Shown: piece by piece, positions 16,106 to 24,774 of the stretch | Numbering within the stretch: position 1 is the first letter of the stretch | How the letters are laid out: each line of letters opens with the position of its first letter | The notes under the pieces: model-generated | The model's input: the letters and a program-made list of their open reading frames with translations, nothing else | What the model was told of the DNA's origin: nothing | Databases searched by the model: none | Translations under genes and position numbers: made by a program | Assembly (NCBI GenBank): GCA_031179905.1 | Contig: JAPSHL010000001.1 | Location: 1-51,960, forward strand | Direction: 5' to 3' | DNA length: 51,960 bases | Origin: Bacillus sp. (in: firmicutes) | GTDB taxonomy: Bacteria; Bacillota; Bacilli; Bacillales; Cytobacillaceae

Positions 16106-16723
16106 TTACGCATTCTTCATAATGATGCTTTCAAGTGTGTTGGCAACATCTTGGCAATAGTCAGCAATGTCTTCTAAGTTTTCGTAAATTTCTTTGTATT
16201 GAATGATGCGGATTGGATCTTTTTCAACTGAGAACAAATGCTTAATTGATTGGCGAAGAATGCCGTCACATTTCGATTCGGTATCTTTTATGCGAATTGC
16301 ATATTCTCTGATTTTAGGGAGTTTTTTTGTTGACAGAAGTTCAACTGATTTTTGAATTTCCACTCCACAGCTTTTAATTGCTTCAACAAAACGAATCATG
16401 AATTCATCAGCAGTTGTGATATTATACATTTCAAACAAAGCAGCACAATGCTCCAGTCCGTCAAGAACATCATCCATGCTCATGGAAAGTGCCAGAATAT
16501 CTTCCCTTTCAATAGGAGTGATGAAAGCTTTGTTTAATTCGGTAATTACATCGTGGATGTATGTATCACCTTTTGTTTCAATTTCTTTCATGGTTTCGGA
16601 AAACGTCTTTAAGTCGCTTACGTTACTGATTTTGTAGTCTGCGAAGTAGTCAGCGCCTTCCTTTAAGTTCGTTGCAATATTATTTAAAAGTACAGCGAAT
16701 TTATCTTGTTTTTTGAAAACCAT
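16106..16723 (-). CDS. DUF47/PhoU-like phosphate transport accessory protein (YkaA-like)
   Basis: A 205-aa all-helical cytoplasmic protein of the DUF47 (PhoU_div) family, found beside pit genes and thought to modulate Pit activity. Seen here: FKKQDKFAVLLNNIATNLKEGADYFADY at its start, the internal EREDILALSMSMDDVLDGLEH and the ESKCDGILRQSIKHLF segment near residue 140, with the acidic metal-binding residues characteristic of PhoU proteins. Two adjacent ATGs exist; the second (16723) stands seven bases from GGAGG and is chosen. The upstream in-frame extension has no ribosome binding site. The gene is followed by pit after 15 bases. Confidence 0.9.
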   Translation of the reverse strand: MVFKKQDKFAVLLNNIATNLKEGADYFADYKISNVSDLKTFSETMKEIETKGDTYIHDVITELNKAFITPIEREDILALSMSMDDVLDGLEHCAALFEMYNITTADEFMIRFVEAIKSCGVEIQKSVELLSTKKLPKIREYAIRIKDTESKCDGILRQSIKHLFSVEKDPIRIIQYKEIYENLEDIADYCQDVANTLESIIMKNA

Positions 16724-16996
16724 CATGTTACCTCCAATTAATAGAAAAAAATAGTGAAGCCTTACATAGTTTATAGGAAATTTGTCGAATCTCAAAGCTT
16801 TTCGACATAAAATTTACAAAATCTTAATAATTGGTTTACGAAAACTATAAAATACCACCTTTTGTTATTTACATTCTTTAAACTATATTTACAATTCCTA
16901 CCCCTTTTTCTTGTTATTGCTAACATTGGGCTAGTCACAAATCCTCTTAAATGGAATAGAATATATGATTTAATATTTGCTATTGGAGTGAGTGAT

Positions 16997-17503
16997 ATGT
17001 TGGAAAATGATATGATATTGATTAGAAAAACAAAACAAGAGGATTTGCCTTATGTTTTGAAAACAGAAAGTGATAAAGAAAATGCCCTTTTTATCCAGCA
17101 ATGGACAAGGGAAGAGCATATAGATGCTATTGTGAAGAATCCAAACATTCTTCATTTAACGGTTATCGGTAAAGATGTAAAAACACCTGTAGGCTATTTA
17201 TTAGTTAATGGCTTATTAAATGAAAACGACAGCATTGAATTGAAAAGAACAGCTTTTTCTCATAAAGGAAGAGGATATGGAAAACAAATGCTGACTTTAA
17301 TTAAAGACTGGGCATTTACTCAGCAAACTGCGAACAGGCTGTGGTTAGATGTGGTGCAACATAATAAAAGGGCGAAAAACCTGTATGAATCAACCGGATT
17401 TCAAGTAGAAGGACTCCAGCGGGAAGCAGTCAAAATCATGGGAAGCTATGAATCCATCTATTTAATGTCGATCTTAAAGAATGATTATTATAATGGCTTT
17501 TAA
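16997..17503 (+). CDS. GNAT-family N-acetyltransferase
   Basis: A 168-aa acetyl-CoA-dependent acyltransferase. Residues 6-160 form one GNAT domain: IRKTKQEDLPYVLKTE at its start, the acetyl-CoA loop SHKGRGYGKQMLTLIKDWAF near residue 98, and NKRAKNLYESTGFQVEG near residue 130. The substrate is unknown. ATG 16997 is taken as start because GGAGTGAG precedes it; the longer in-frame version would add a hydrophobic stretch that looks like untranslated DNA. The next gene, an SDR oxidoreductase, follows after 11 bases and may be co-transcribed. Confidence 0.87.
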   Translation: MLENDMILIRKTKQEDLPYVLKTESDKENALFIQQWTREEHIDAIVKNPNILHLTVIGKDVKTPVGYLLVNGLLNENDSIELKRTAFSHKGRGYGKQMLTLIKDWAFTQQTANRLWLDVVQHNKRAKNLYESTGFQVEGLQREAVKIMGSYESIYLMSILKNDYYNGF

Positions 17504-17514
17504 GGGGGAAATAA

Positions 17515-18354
17515 ATGAAGAAAACAGTTCTAGTAACGGGATCGAGCAGTGGTTTCGGGTTTTTAACGGCGTTGGAGTTCGCAAAAAATGGCTATGAAGT
17601 GATTGCAGCAGTACGTAATGCGCAAAAAGGGACCAAGCTTATAGAAGAAGCGAAAAAAATCGGTGTTCAAAAGCAAATAGTATTGGAAATACTTGACGTA
17701 ACATGCACAAAATCAATAGCATATTTGAGGGAAAAGATTGAAGGGAAGGGGCAGCTTGATATACTCGTAAATAATGCTGGCTATGCAGGAGCAGGCTTCG
17801 CAGAGGAAATTACACTGCAAGAGTACCGAGAGCAAATGGAAACAAATTTTTTCGGTGCTATTGCTGTCACGCAAGCATTCCTTCCTCTGATGAGAAGCAA
17901 CGGATGCGGGAAAATAATAATGATGAGCAGTATCAGCGGGAAAATGGGTTTTCCCGGTTTAAGTCCATATGTTTCCTCAAAGTTTGCCCTTGAAGGCTGG
18001 AGCGAATCGCTCAGACTAGAACTGCTGCCATTCTCGATTTACGTCACATTAGTAGAACCTGGATCTTATAAAACAAATATTTGGACAGACGGTAAAAAAA
18101 TCACAAAAAAATCACTGCTGTCCAGCTCCCCTTACGCTTCTCAGCTGAAAAGTGTCGAGACTTATTTAAAACAGGGAGAAGAGAAGTATGGAGATCCTCT
18201 TGAGGTGGCCCAAAAAATAATTTCTATAGCAGAAACTAAAAAGCCAAAGCTGCGCTACCGTCTTGGAAAAGGTGTGGGAATGTCTATCTTCCTAAAAGAG
18301 CATTTGCCTTGGAAATGGTGGGAAAAAACAGTTCTATATATTTTGAGAAAATAA
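17515..18354 (+). CDS. Short-chain dehydrogenase/reductase (YusZ-like)
   Basis: A 279-aa classical SDR with NAD(P)-dependent oxidoreductase activity on an unknown substrate. The cofactor motif TGSSSGFG is at residues 7-14, NNAG near residue 85, catalytic Ser in MMSSISGKMG near residue 140, and YVSSK near residue 153. The C-terminal 80 residues are extended relative to minimal SDRs, as in B. subtilis YusZ, which it resembles from memory. The ribosome binding site is AAGGGGG. It follows the GNAT gene closely and precedes an aldo/keto reductase gene, separated by a hairpin. Confidence 0.88.
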   Translation: MKKTVLVTGSSSGFGFLTALEFAKNGYEVIAAVRNAQKGTKLIEEAKKIGVQKQIVLEILDVTCTKSIAYLREKIEGKGQLDILVNNAGYAGAGFAEEITLQEYREQMETNFFGAIAVTQAFLPLMRSNGCGKIIMMSSISGKMGFPGLSPYVSSKFALEGWSESLRLELLPFSIYVTLVEPGSYKTNIWTDGKKITKKSLLSSSPYASQLKSVETYLKQGEEKYGDPLEVAQKIISIAETKKPKLRYRLGKGVGMSIFLKEHLPWKWWEKTVLYILRK

Positions 18355-18380
18355 TACATATAGGTAGTAACAAGCTTAAT

Positions 18381-18410
18381 GCAGCAATAATAATTGCTGC
18401 AATCATTTTT
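18381..18410 (+). terminator. Possible weak terminator after the SDR gene
   Basis: GCAGCAAT pairs with ATTGCTGC around a four-base loop, followed by AATCATTTTT. The tail is interrupted, so termination may be partial. Confidence 0.45.
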
Positions 18411-18434
18411 ATGTCTTCATTTTTGGAGGTGTCT

Positions 18435-19259
18435 ATGAATATCCAGCATAAACTGAAACTGCATAATGGGATAGAAATGCCTCTTATCGGTCTTGGCACC
18501 TACGGTCTCGGTGGAGGCAGGGCAACAGTAGAAATTGTCAAGGCGGCAATTGATCTTGGGATTCGGTCTATTGATACTGCTTCCTTCTATAAAAATGAAC
18601 AAGAGGTTGGTGAAGGAATAAAAGAAAGCGCTGTCTTTAGAAAGGAGGTTTTTGTAACAACTAAGCTTTGGAATGATGAGCATGGTTATGACGCTGCATT
18701 GAAAGCAATTGAAGCAAGCTTGCGGAGATTGGACATGGATTATGTGGATTTATACTTGATTCATTGGCCAGGTAAGGATAGGTATATTGAAACTTGGAAA
18801 GCATTGGAGCGTTTGTATGATGAAGGTACAGTTAAGGCTATCGGTGTCAGCAATTTTCAAGAACATCATTTAAGCAGGCTTTTGTCCAGCTGCAATGAAA
18901 AGCCTGCTGTAAACCAGATTGAGTTGCATCCCCGCCTTACTCAAGAGCGATTAAGGGAGTACTGCAAGAAAATGGGTATTAAGGTTGAAGCGTGGTCACC
19001 TCTCGCAAACGGCAGGCTGCTGAACGAACCGACAATTAACTATATTGCCAAAAAGCACGCGAGGACGCCAGCTCAAATTATCTTAAGATGGCATGTTCAG
19101 AATGAGGTTATGGTAATTCCAAAAACAGCTTCTAGAAAGCGCCTTGTGGAAAACACGAATATTTTTGATTTTCGCTTAAGTATGGAGGAAATGAACTTGA
19201 TTGACAGCCTTAACATGAACGAACGGATAGGGCAAGATCCAGATAAAATGATTTTTTAA
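18435..19259 (+). CDS. Aldo/keto reductase
   Basis: A 274-aa NADPH-dependent reductase of the AKR5-type family that includes B. subtilis YtbE and YvgN. It probably reduces toxic aldehydes such as methylglyoxal, though the substrate is not determined here. The catalytic tetrad is visible: Asp in SIDTASFY near residue 45, Tyr in the same segment, Lys in VTTKLWND near residue 75 and His in LIHWPGK near residue 108. The cofactor-binding IPKTASRKRLVENTNIFDF lies near the C-terminus. The start 18435 follows GGAGGTG; the longer in-frame version lacks such a site. A terminator follows. Confidence 0.93.
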   Translation: MNIQHKLKLHNGIEMPLIGLGTYGLGGGRATVEIVKAAIDLGIRSIDTASFYKNEQEVGEGIKESAVFRKEVFVTTKLWNDEHGYDAALKAIEASLRRLDMDYVDLYLIHWPGKDRYIETWKALERLYDEGTVKAIGVSNFQEHHLSRLLSSCNEKPAVNQIELHPRLTQERLREYCKKMGIKVEAWSPLANGRLLNEPTINYIAKKHARTPAQIILRWHVQNEVMVIPKTASRKRLVENTNIFDFRLSMEEMNLIDSLNMNERIGQDPDKMIF

Positions 19260-19292
19260 ATAACTCTAGTAAAATTAAAGACAGATAAGTGG

Positions 19293-19329
19293 GTGCAAGC
19301 TATCTAACGATGGCTTGCACTTTCTTTTT
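19293..19329 (+). terminator. Intrinsic terminator of the aldo/keto reductase gene
   Basis: GTGCAAGC pairs with GCTTGCAC, followed by TTTCTTTTT. Confidence 0.8.
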
Positions 19330-19475
19330 ATAATACTAGGTTTAAAAATAAAAACATGTGGTAAATATAGAGTACAAGCAGATAGCATAAAGAATTACAA
19401 ACAAGCTGCAGCTAAAAGTTTCTTGCTATCGCACTATTTACTTAACAAAAATAGAATCAAAAAGGAGTGTTTAAA

Positions 19476-19730
19476 ATGGGCTTTATCTGGTCTTTAATTA
19501 TAGGTGGTATTATCGGTTGGCTTGCAGGGCTGATTGTTGGGAAGGACGTTCCAGGAGGAATTATTGGTAACATTATCGCCGGTTTTGTCGGTGCATGGCT
19601 AGGATCTTTAATTCTAGGAGACTGGGGTCCGTCGCTTGCTGACTTTGCCATTATTCCAAGTATTATTGGGGCAGTAATCTTAGTATTTGTTTTAAGCTTT
19701 ATCTTGAGAAAAATGCGAAAAACAGCATAA
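19476..19730 (+). CDS. GlsB/YeaQ/YmgE-family small membrane protein
   Basis: An 84-aa very hydrophobic protein with three glycine-rich membrane helices (MGFIWSLIIGGIIGWLAGLIVGK, then GGIIGNIIAGFVGAWLGSLILG and a last helix followed by a basic RKMRK tail). This is the transglycosylase-associated protein family; members are often stress-induced, but the molecular function is unknown despite the family name. ATG 19476 with AAAAAGGAG eight bases upstream is chosen over the GTG at 19467, which overlaps that site. It stands alone between terminators. A long A/T-rich upstream region (19330-19470) presumably holds its promoter, but I see no certain one. Confidence 0.9.
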   Translation: MGFIWSLIIGGIIGWLAGLIVGKDVPGGIIGNIIAGFVGAWLGSLILGDWGPSLADFAIIPSIIGAVILVFVLSFILRKMRKTA

Positions 19731-19733
19731 TGA

Positions 19734-19776
19734 CAAAAAAACGGGATAAAGGCAAATTGCCTTTATCCCGTTTTTG
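19734..19776. terminator. Bidirectional terminator
   Basis: ACGGGATAAAGGCAA pairs perfectly with TTGCCTTTATCCCGT, flanked by A-runs and T-runs on both sides. It serves the small membrane protein gene and the convergent pseudouridine synthase gene. Confidence 0.92.
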
Positions 19777-20703
19777 TTATTCTCCGAGCAGCTCAAGTGC
19801 ATTTTGTGGGAATATTGGCGGATTATCAAGCAGCGGAGCAAATACTGTTAAGCTTTCCCCTGTAATCGGATGTGTCAGCGCTAGCCTTGCTGCATGCAAT
19901 GCCTGCCGGCTGTAAATTGCTCTTCCGCCGTACAGAGCATCCCCTGCAAGAGGATGGCCGATTGAACTAAAATGTACACGGATTTGATGCGTCCTGCCAG
20001 TGTCCAAACTGCAGGAAACTAATGTTAAATCCTTTTCAGGAAAATAGGCAAGTTTTCTGTAGTTGGTGACAGCTGCTTGTCCATTTTCTGAAATTCTTCT
20101 TCTTGTGCCATGATGCCTATCCCTTCCAATCGGCTTGTCAATTTTTCCTTTTTTTCCTTTCATATTTCCATGAATAAGAGCTAAATAAGTCCTTTTTATT
20201 TTTCGTTCCCTCAAAGCATAATCCAACATATTCCCGATTAGTTCATGCTTGGCAAATAATATGCAGCCAGTCGTATCCCGGTCAAGCCGATGAATATGTT
20301 TAAGCTGTCTTTCCTCGCCATTCATTAACAGATGAAATGCGGCCCCGTTTGTTAGAGAAGAAATATCCTCTGGAGAGTTGGGATGTGTATCTATGTTTGC
20401 AGGCTTATTTATGATTAACAAAAAATCATCTTCGTACACTATGCTGAGCTCCATGTAAGAAGGTTCAATAGAGGCTGGCTGAGAATCAAACATTTTAATC
20501 GATAATGTATCGCCAGCTGTTAATGGTGCTGACCAATTTGTCATCACTTTATTGTTGAGCATCACTTTTTTCTGCATCTTAAAAAGATGCACTTGCTTTT
20601 TGGATGCAAGCAGTACAGTTCGGAAAAGCTCCTCAAGGGACAAACTGTCCCAATTTGCGGGTATTTCCATCTGCATCCATTCTCCCTTTCGTTCGAAATG
20701 CAT
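19777..20703 (-). CDS. yhcT: RluA-family pseudouridine synthase (YhcT-like)
   Basis: A 308-aa RNA pseudouridine synthase, isomerising selected uridines in rRNA or tRNA. The N-terminal ~75 residues resemble a degenerate S4-like domain. The catalytic domain follows, with KPANIDTHP near residue 100, the catalytic Asp in KHIHRLDRDTTG near residue 142, and the C-terminal signature GRTHQIRVHFSSIGHPLAGDALYG near residue 240. The start has GGAGG seven bases upstream. Its neighbours are yhcU and yhcX homologues, as in the B. subtilis yhcT-yhcX region, which supports the YhcT name. It is divergent from yhcU. Confidence 0.85.
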   Translation of the reverse strand: MHFERKGEWMQMEIPANWDSLSLEELFRTVLLASKKQVHLFKMQKKVMLNNKVMTNWSAPLTAGDTLSIKMFDSQPASIEPSYMELSIVYEDDFLLIINKPANIDTHPNSPEDISSLTNGAAFHLLMNGEERQLKHIHRLDRDTTGCILFAKHELIGNMLDYALRERKIKRTYLALIHGNMKGKKGKIDKPIGRDRHHGTRRRISENGQAAVTNYRKLAYFPEKDLTLVSCSLDTGRTHQIRVHFSSIGHPLAGDALYGGRAIYSRQALHAARLALTHPITGESLTVFAPLLDNPPIFPQNALELLGE

Positions 20704-20857
20704 AATTAAACCTCCGTTAGCGCTGGTTTTGGCAATTATTAATAATTTGGCATAACCATCATACCATGGTTTTAATTACCACGGAAAACGGGATATGGTC
20801 TATGTTATTCTATTGATAATACTTTATGTATATTTTTAAAGAGGGTGGTAAAATCCA

Positions 20858-21244
20858 ATGAAGGTAGCTTATGCTTCAACACCTGCACAGGAAGAGCAAA
20901 TAAACGAACTTATCCAAACTTTTTATACATCCATTTTTCCCGACTTTTTTTCTGACGATGAAATTAACAAGTTCTCACGCTTGAATGTTTTGCGTCTCAC
21001 CGAAGAGCAAGCCTATATGCTAAGCACCCTAAAAAACTCCTACCAAGTAATAGCAGCATTGCAGACAATTATTTCTATCGTCGAGAATGCGGATGAATGT
21101 GAACAATACCATCATCTATTCGAAAAAAATGTCGAGATATTAGATGAGTTCGAGTTATTTTTTCCTTTCCGTCTGGATAATTTCTCAAAAAAAGATAAAA
21201 GCCTGAGCATTTATGCAGAGGCGGCTAATGAACATTTAATTTAA
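20858..21244 (+). CDS. yhcU: DUF5365-like protein (YhcU)
   Basis: A 128-aa cytoplasmic protein of unknown function: mixed helical, acidic, no membrane segment, no recognisable catalytic motif. The start MKVAYASTPAQEEQINELIQ and a central EEQAYMLSTLKNSYQVI match what I remember of Bacillus YhcU (DUF5365). Position between yhcT and yhcX homologues supports this. The ribosome binding site is GAGGGTGG. It ends with its own terminator and is not obviously in an operon. Confidence 0.7.
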   Translation: MKVAYASTPAQEEQINELIQTFYTSIFPDFFSDDEINKFSRLNVLRLTEEQAYMLSTLKNSYQVIAALQTIISIVENADECEQYHHLFEKNVEILDEFELFFPFRLDNFSKKDKSLSIYAEAANEHLI

Positions 21245-21249
21245 TATAA

Positions 21250-21284
21250 AGAGAGCTGCAGGAGCCTGCGGCTCTTTTTTTTGC
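21250..21284 (+). terminator. Intrinsic terminator of yhcU
   Basis: AAGAGAGCTGCAGG pairs with CCTGCGGCTCTT with one bulge, followed by T8. Confidence 0.8.
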
Positions 21285-21371
21285 ATATACATAATATTAT
21301 GTCCTATAAAGATTATCTTAAGAAGAAATAGGGAAATGTAGAAATAAAAAGTGGAAAAGGGAGCAGCTTAA

Positions 21372-22919
21372 ATGACAAAACTAGATTTATCGAAGTTTGA
21401 AAAGCGTTTGATTATTAGAAATACCGAGTATAACGATATAGATAAAATCCTGCAGCTTCAGGCTGAGTGCTTTCCTGGCATGGAACCGTGGACGAAAGCG
21501 CAGCTTAAAAGCCATTTGGATCTGTTTCAGGAGGGGCAATTTGTTGCTGAGTATAATGGTGAAATCATTGGGTCATGTTCTAGTTTGATTATCAATTTTG
21601 ATGAGTATGATGACAGGCATACATGGGATGATGTTACTGACAAAGGGTACATAACGAACCATAATCCAGATGGTTATAATTTATATGGCATTGAAGTAAT
21701 GGTTGATCCTAAGTACAGAAGAATGAAAATAGGACATCGCCTGTATGAAGCCAGAAAAGAGCTAGTGCGCAGGCTGAATTTAAAAAGCATCATCATTGGA
21801 GGCAGAATTCCTAACTTTTATAAATATGAGAAAGAAATGTCTGCAAGGGAGTATGTGGAGGAGGTTATTCATCACCGAATTTACGATCCTGTATTGTCAT
21901 TCCAGCTGATTAACGGCTTTACAATGATGCGTATTAATCCTAATTATCTTCCAGATGATAAGCAGTCAAGCAAATATGCGACGTTGATGGAGTGGAATAA
22001 TGTTGAATATTTGCCTCAGTCAAAGCGCTTCTTCAAAAGCAGTTATCCTGTAAGGATTTGTGTTGTCCAATACATGATGCGGCAAATTGACAGCTTTGAG
22101 GATTTTGCTAACCAAGTGGAATATTATACAGATGTGGCATCAGATGCATCTTCTGATTTTGTTGTTTTTCCTGAAATTTTTACAACCCAGCTTATGTCTT
22201 TCCTTGACGAGAAGATCCCAATAAATGCAATCCGCAAAGTTACAGAATATACCGAGCAGTATATAGAGCTGTTTTCAAGTCTTGCAATTAGATACAATAT
22301 TAACATTATCGGGGGGTCCCATTTCGTTCAAGAGGATGATGAGGAGATTTATAACATCTCTTATTTATTTAGACGAGATGGAAGCATTGAAAAGCAATAT
22401 AAGCTACATATTACTCCGAACGAGCAAAAATGGTGGGGAATCAGCCAAGGTGATCAAGTTCGTGTGTTTGACACAGATTGCGGCAAAATAGCCATACTTA
22501 TCTGTTATGATATAGAATTTCCAGAGCTTGCAAGGATTGCCACAGATATGGGAGCGAAAATCATTTTTACTCCATTTTGTACAGAAGACCGCCAAGGTTA
22601 TTTACGCGTTCGCTACTGCGCTCAAGCAAGAGCTGTCGAAAACCAGATATATACTGTAATCGCAGGTACTGTTGGTAATCTTCCGCAAACAGAAAACATG
22701 GATATTCAATACGCACAGTCAGCCATCTTTTCACCTTCGGATTTTGAATTTGCAAGAGACGGTATTGTTGGAGAAACGAATTCGAATATTGAAATGGTCA
22801 TGATTGGCGATGTAGATTTGGAAGTGCTGCGTCGAAAACGGCAAAATGGTACAGTAAGACATTTAAAGGATAGAAGAGATGATCTTTACGAAATCAATTA
22901 CAAACATAAAAGATTTTAA
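21372..22919 (+). CDS. yhcX: GNAT-nitrilase fusion protein (YhcX)
   Basis: A 515-aa two-domain enzyme. Residues ~12-210 form a GNAT acyltransferase domain with the acetyl-CoA loop near YRRMKIGHRLYEARKEL. Residues ~225-505 form a carbon-nitrogen hydrolase (nitrilase/amidase) domain with the complete Glu-Lys-Cys triad: E268 (VVFPEIF), K344 (QYKLHITPNE) and C378 (ILICYDIEFPE). It probably hydrolyses an amide; the substrate is not known. In B. subtilis YhcX has been proposed to act in indole-3-acetic acid formation, which I cannot test here. The start has a GGGAG site. A strong terminator follows. Confidence 0.92.
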   Translation: MTKLDLSKFEKRLIIRNTEYNDIDKILQLQAECFPGMEPWTKAQLKSHLDLFQEGQFVAEYNGEIIGSCSSLIINFDEYDDRHTWDDVTDKGYITNHNPDGYNLYGIEVMVDPKYRRMKIGHRLYEARKELVRRLNLKSIIIGGRIPNFYKYEKEMSAREYVEEVIHHRIYDPVLSFQLINGFTMMRINPNYLPDDKQSSKYATLMEWNNVEYLPQSKRFFKSSYPVRICVVQYMMRQIDSFEDFANQVEYYTDVASDASSDFVVFPEIFTTQLMSFLDEKIPINAIRKVTEYTEQYIELFSSLAIRYNINIIGGSHFVQEDDEEIYNISYLFRRDGSIEKQYKLHITPNEQKWWGISQGDQVRVFDTDCGKIAILICYDIEFPELARIATDMGAKIIFTPFCTEDRQGYLRVRYCAQARAVENQIYTVIAGTVGNLPQTENMDIQYAQSAIFSPSDFEFARDGIVGETNSNIEMVMIGDVDLEVLRRKRQNGTVRHLKDRRDDLYEINYKHKRF

Positions 22920-22924
22920 CATGC

Positions 22925-22959
22925 AAAAAACCGCGGAACCCTAACCGCGGTTTTTTTTA
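22925..22959 (+). terminator. Intrinsic terminator of yhcX
   Basis: AAAAAACCGCGG pairs with CCGCGGTTTTTT around an eight-base loop. Confidence 0.92.
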
Positions 22960-22973
22960 TTGGTGGAATTCTT

Positions 22974-23219
22974 TTACATTATTGTTGTGTGAATGTCATA
23001 TCCGCTTACATTGTCGTTGGCGTGGTCAATGTAACGGAGCAATGAATACAAATGATTCTCGATTACAGTATAATCATGCTCGAAATTATAGGCGTGCAGA
23101 AAATGTTCAATTTTTTTTGAAAGAAAATGATCCTTCGTGCGCACCATTAATATTAAAAGATTATCCCATTCTGATCGATGGGTGTAGTATAGTGCTCGAT
23201 CATAATCGACTTTATTCAA
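22974..23219 (-). CDS. yhdB: YhdB-like small protein (81 aa)
   Basis: A small soluble protein of unknown function. From memory it closely resembles Bacillus YhdB: VDYDRALYYTHRSEWDNLL near the N-terminus, MVRTKDHFLSKKIEHFLHAY in the middle and LYSLLRYIDHAND near the end. TTG 23219 is chosen because AAAGGAGG lies eight bases upstream; the longer in-frame reading begins inside non-coding DNA. It is convergent with yhcX and divergent from the carboxypeptidase gene. Confidence 0.7.
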   Translation of the reverse strand: MNKVDYDRALYYTHRSEWDNLLILMVRTKDHFLSKKIEHFLHAYNFEHDYTVIENHLYSLLRYIDHANDNVSGYDIHTTIM

Positions 23220-23393
23220 GCTGTCCGCCTCCTTTTGTTTGAAGGAGATGTTTATAGTATATGAAGGAACTGAACAAATTCTCATTCTAAAACTTGGCTA
23301 TGTTGAGTTATCAGGGTTTTCTTTATTTACCTGTATAAAAAAGCTGAATAAAAATCTTCTAATATCAAAAAATAAAAGGAAAAAGGAGGCATT

Positions 23394-24386
23394 ATGAAGA
23401 AAATTCTCATTTTTATGCTTTGCCTGGCACTTCTCCTTCCATCTTCAACTAAAGTATTGGGAAAGGAGCTAAGCAGGGAAGAGCAATACACATACGATGA
23501 ATATCAGCGAGATATATGGAAAATGAAAAGCAGATATAAACGACAGTTGGAAGTACATACAATTGGCAAATCAGAATATGGCAGAAAACTGTACGGAATT
23601 AAAGTTGGAAAAGGTGAAAAATCAATTCTGATAAGCGGAGCTCACCATGGGAGAGAGTGGATAACAACTCTATTGATGATGAAAATGATTGAAAATCAAG
23701 TGAAACAGAAAGAGTTATACAACCGGATGGGGGATTATTCTATATGGTTTGTACCAATGCTCAATCCAGATGGTGTTACAATACAGCAAGGAGAGCTGCA
23801 GAAATTTCCTCTGTTTTCACGTATTTCTATAAAAAAGATGAATGAAGGATCTAAAGATTTTACCCGCTGGAAAAGCAACGGTAGAGGCATTGATTTGAAC
23901 CGCCAGTATCCAGCAGGCTGGGAGGGGCTAAAAGGGGAAAGCCCAAAGCCTTCCTATAAGAACTTTAAAGGGAATAAACCGCTCGAAGCAAAAGAGGTAC
24001 AGGCAATCGTAAGTTTGACAGACAAAATAAAACCGACAATTGCTGTTGCTTATCATTCTTCCGGGCAAGAAATTTATTGGCATTACAACAATAATGAGAA
24101 CACGGAAAGAGACCGAGCTATTGCTGCCAGGTTAGCTGAAACAACAGGCTATAATCTTGGAAATCCAGATCCTGACGCAATAGGCTCAGGCTATACAGAC
24201 TGGTTTATCAGCACCTATCATCTACCGGCGTTCACAATTGAAATTTGTCCTTCTGTAGATGAGACAAATCCACCCATGGACACATTCAGTGAAGAGTGGC
24301 AGCGAAACGTAAATATTACCTCTGTCTTACTTGAGGAAGCAAAACAATTGGAAAATGTACATAAAAAGAATCACGACTACAGATAA
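23394..24386 (+). CDS. Secreted M14-family zinc carboxypeptidase
   Basis: A 330-aa metallocarboxypeptidase with a signal peptide (residues 1-24, MKK, then a hydrophobic core) that should act outside the membrane. Zinc ligands are His and Glu in GAHHGREW near residue 80 and His in VAYHSSGQ near residue 224. The catalytic Glu is in FTIEICPS near residue 284, with the substrate-binding Asn/Arg in GIDLNRQYP near residue 168. Candidate substrates are peptides or the peptide stems of peptidoglycan, as for gamma-D-glutamyl-meso-DAP peptidases, but no LysM domain is present to favour the wall. A small secreted DUF3889-like protein gene follows after 25 bases and is likely co-transcribed. Confidence 0.92.
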   Translation: MKKILIFMLCLALLLPSSTKVLGKELSREEQYTYDEYQRDIWKMKSRYKRQLEVHTIGKSEYGRKLYGIKVGKGEKSILISGAHHGREWITTLLMMKMIENQVKQKELYNRMGDYSIWFVPMLNPDGVTIQQGELQKFPLFSRISIKKMNEGSKDFTRWKSNGRGIDLNRQYPAGWEGLKGESPKPSYKNFKGNKPLEAKEVQAIVSLTDKIKPTIAVAYHSSGQEIYWHYNNNENTERDRAIAARLAETTGYNLGNPDPDAIGSGYTDWFISTYHLPAFTIEICPSVDETNPPMDTFSEEWQRNVNITSVLLEEAKQLENVHKKNHDYR

Positions 24387-24411
24387 TAGGAAAAACCAAA
24401 CGGAGGTCAAT

Positions 24412-24741
24412 ATGAAAAATCGTGCTTTTCCTATTTTAGTCGCGTCTATCCTTATTATGGCATTTTTATTTCCATCCCATAATATAGCTGTCCAGAAAGA
24501 AGATTATGAAAAGTATGGGAGCATTGCCATCGCTGTAGTCAAGGCAGATTACCCCCAGCAGGCTGTTACGGACTATAAATATATGGGCAGAAAGAAAATC
24601 TCGACAATGGAAGTAGAGGACAGCTTTCAGTTCCTTGTGAAGGAAAATAGCAAGGAGAAAACAGTGCAAGTGACAATTAAACATGATTTAAAGAACGATA
24701 AGTTCATTTCATTAACTGTTAGTGAACCTGAACAGCCATAA
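24412..24741 (+). CDS. DUF3889-like secreted protein (109 aa)
   Basis: A small exported protein with a signal peptide (residues ~1-24) and a compact domain of ~85 residues. The text EDYEKYGSIAIAVVKADYPQ, DYKYMGRKKIS and VTIKHDLKND fits the Bacillus family DUF3889 (B. subtilis YqzG), as I remember it; its function is unknown. ATG 24412 has GGAGG upstream; the longer in-frame form overlaps the carboxypeptidase gene and is rejected. Linked to the carboxypeptidase by 25 bases, so a role with that enzyme outside the cell is possible, but there is no direct evidence. Confidence 0.75.
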   Translation: MKNRAFPILVASILIMAFLFPSHNIAVQKEDYEKYGSIAIAVVKADYPQQAVTDYKYMGRKKISTMEVEDSFQFLVKENSKEKTVQVTIKHDLKNDKFISLTVSEPEQP

Positions 24742-24774
24742 AAAAAATCTGGGAGCAACCCAGATTTTTTTTTA
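24740..24774. terminator. Bidirectional terminator
   Basis: AAAAAATCTGGG pairs with CCCAGATTTTTT around AGCAA. It lies between the convergent DUF3889-like and ABC permease genes. Confidence 0.9.

Noticed and set aside
19315..19497. A 60-codon frame between the aldo/keto reductase and small membrane protein genes
   Set aside because: It starts inside the terminator hairpin, has no ribosome binding site and overlaps the start of the next gene.
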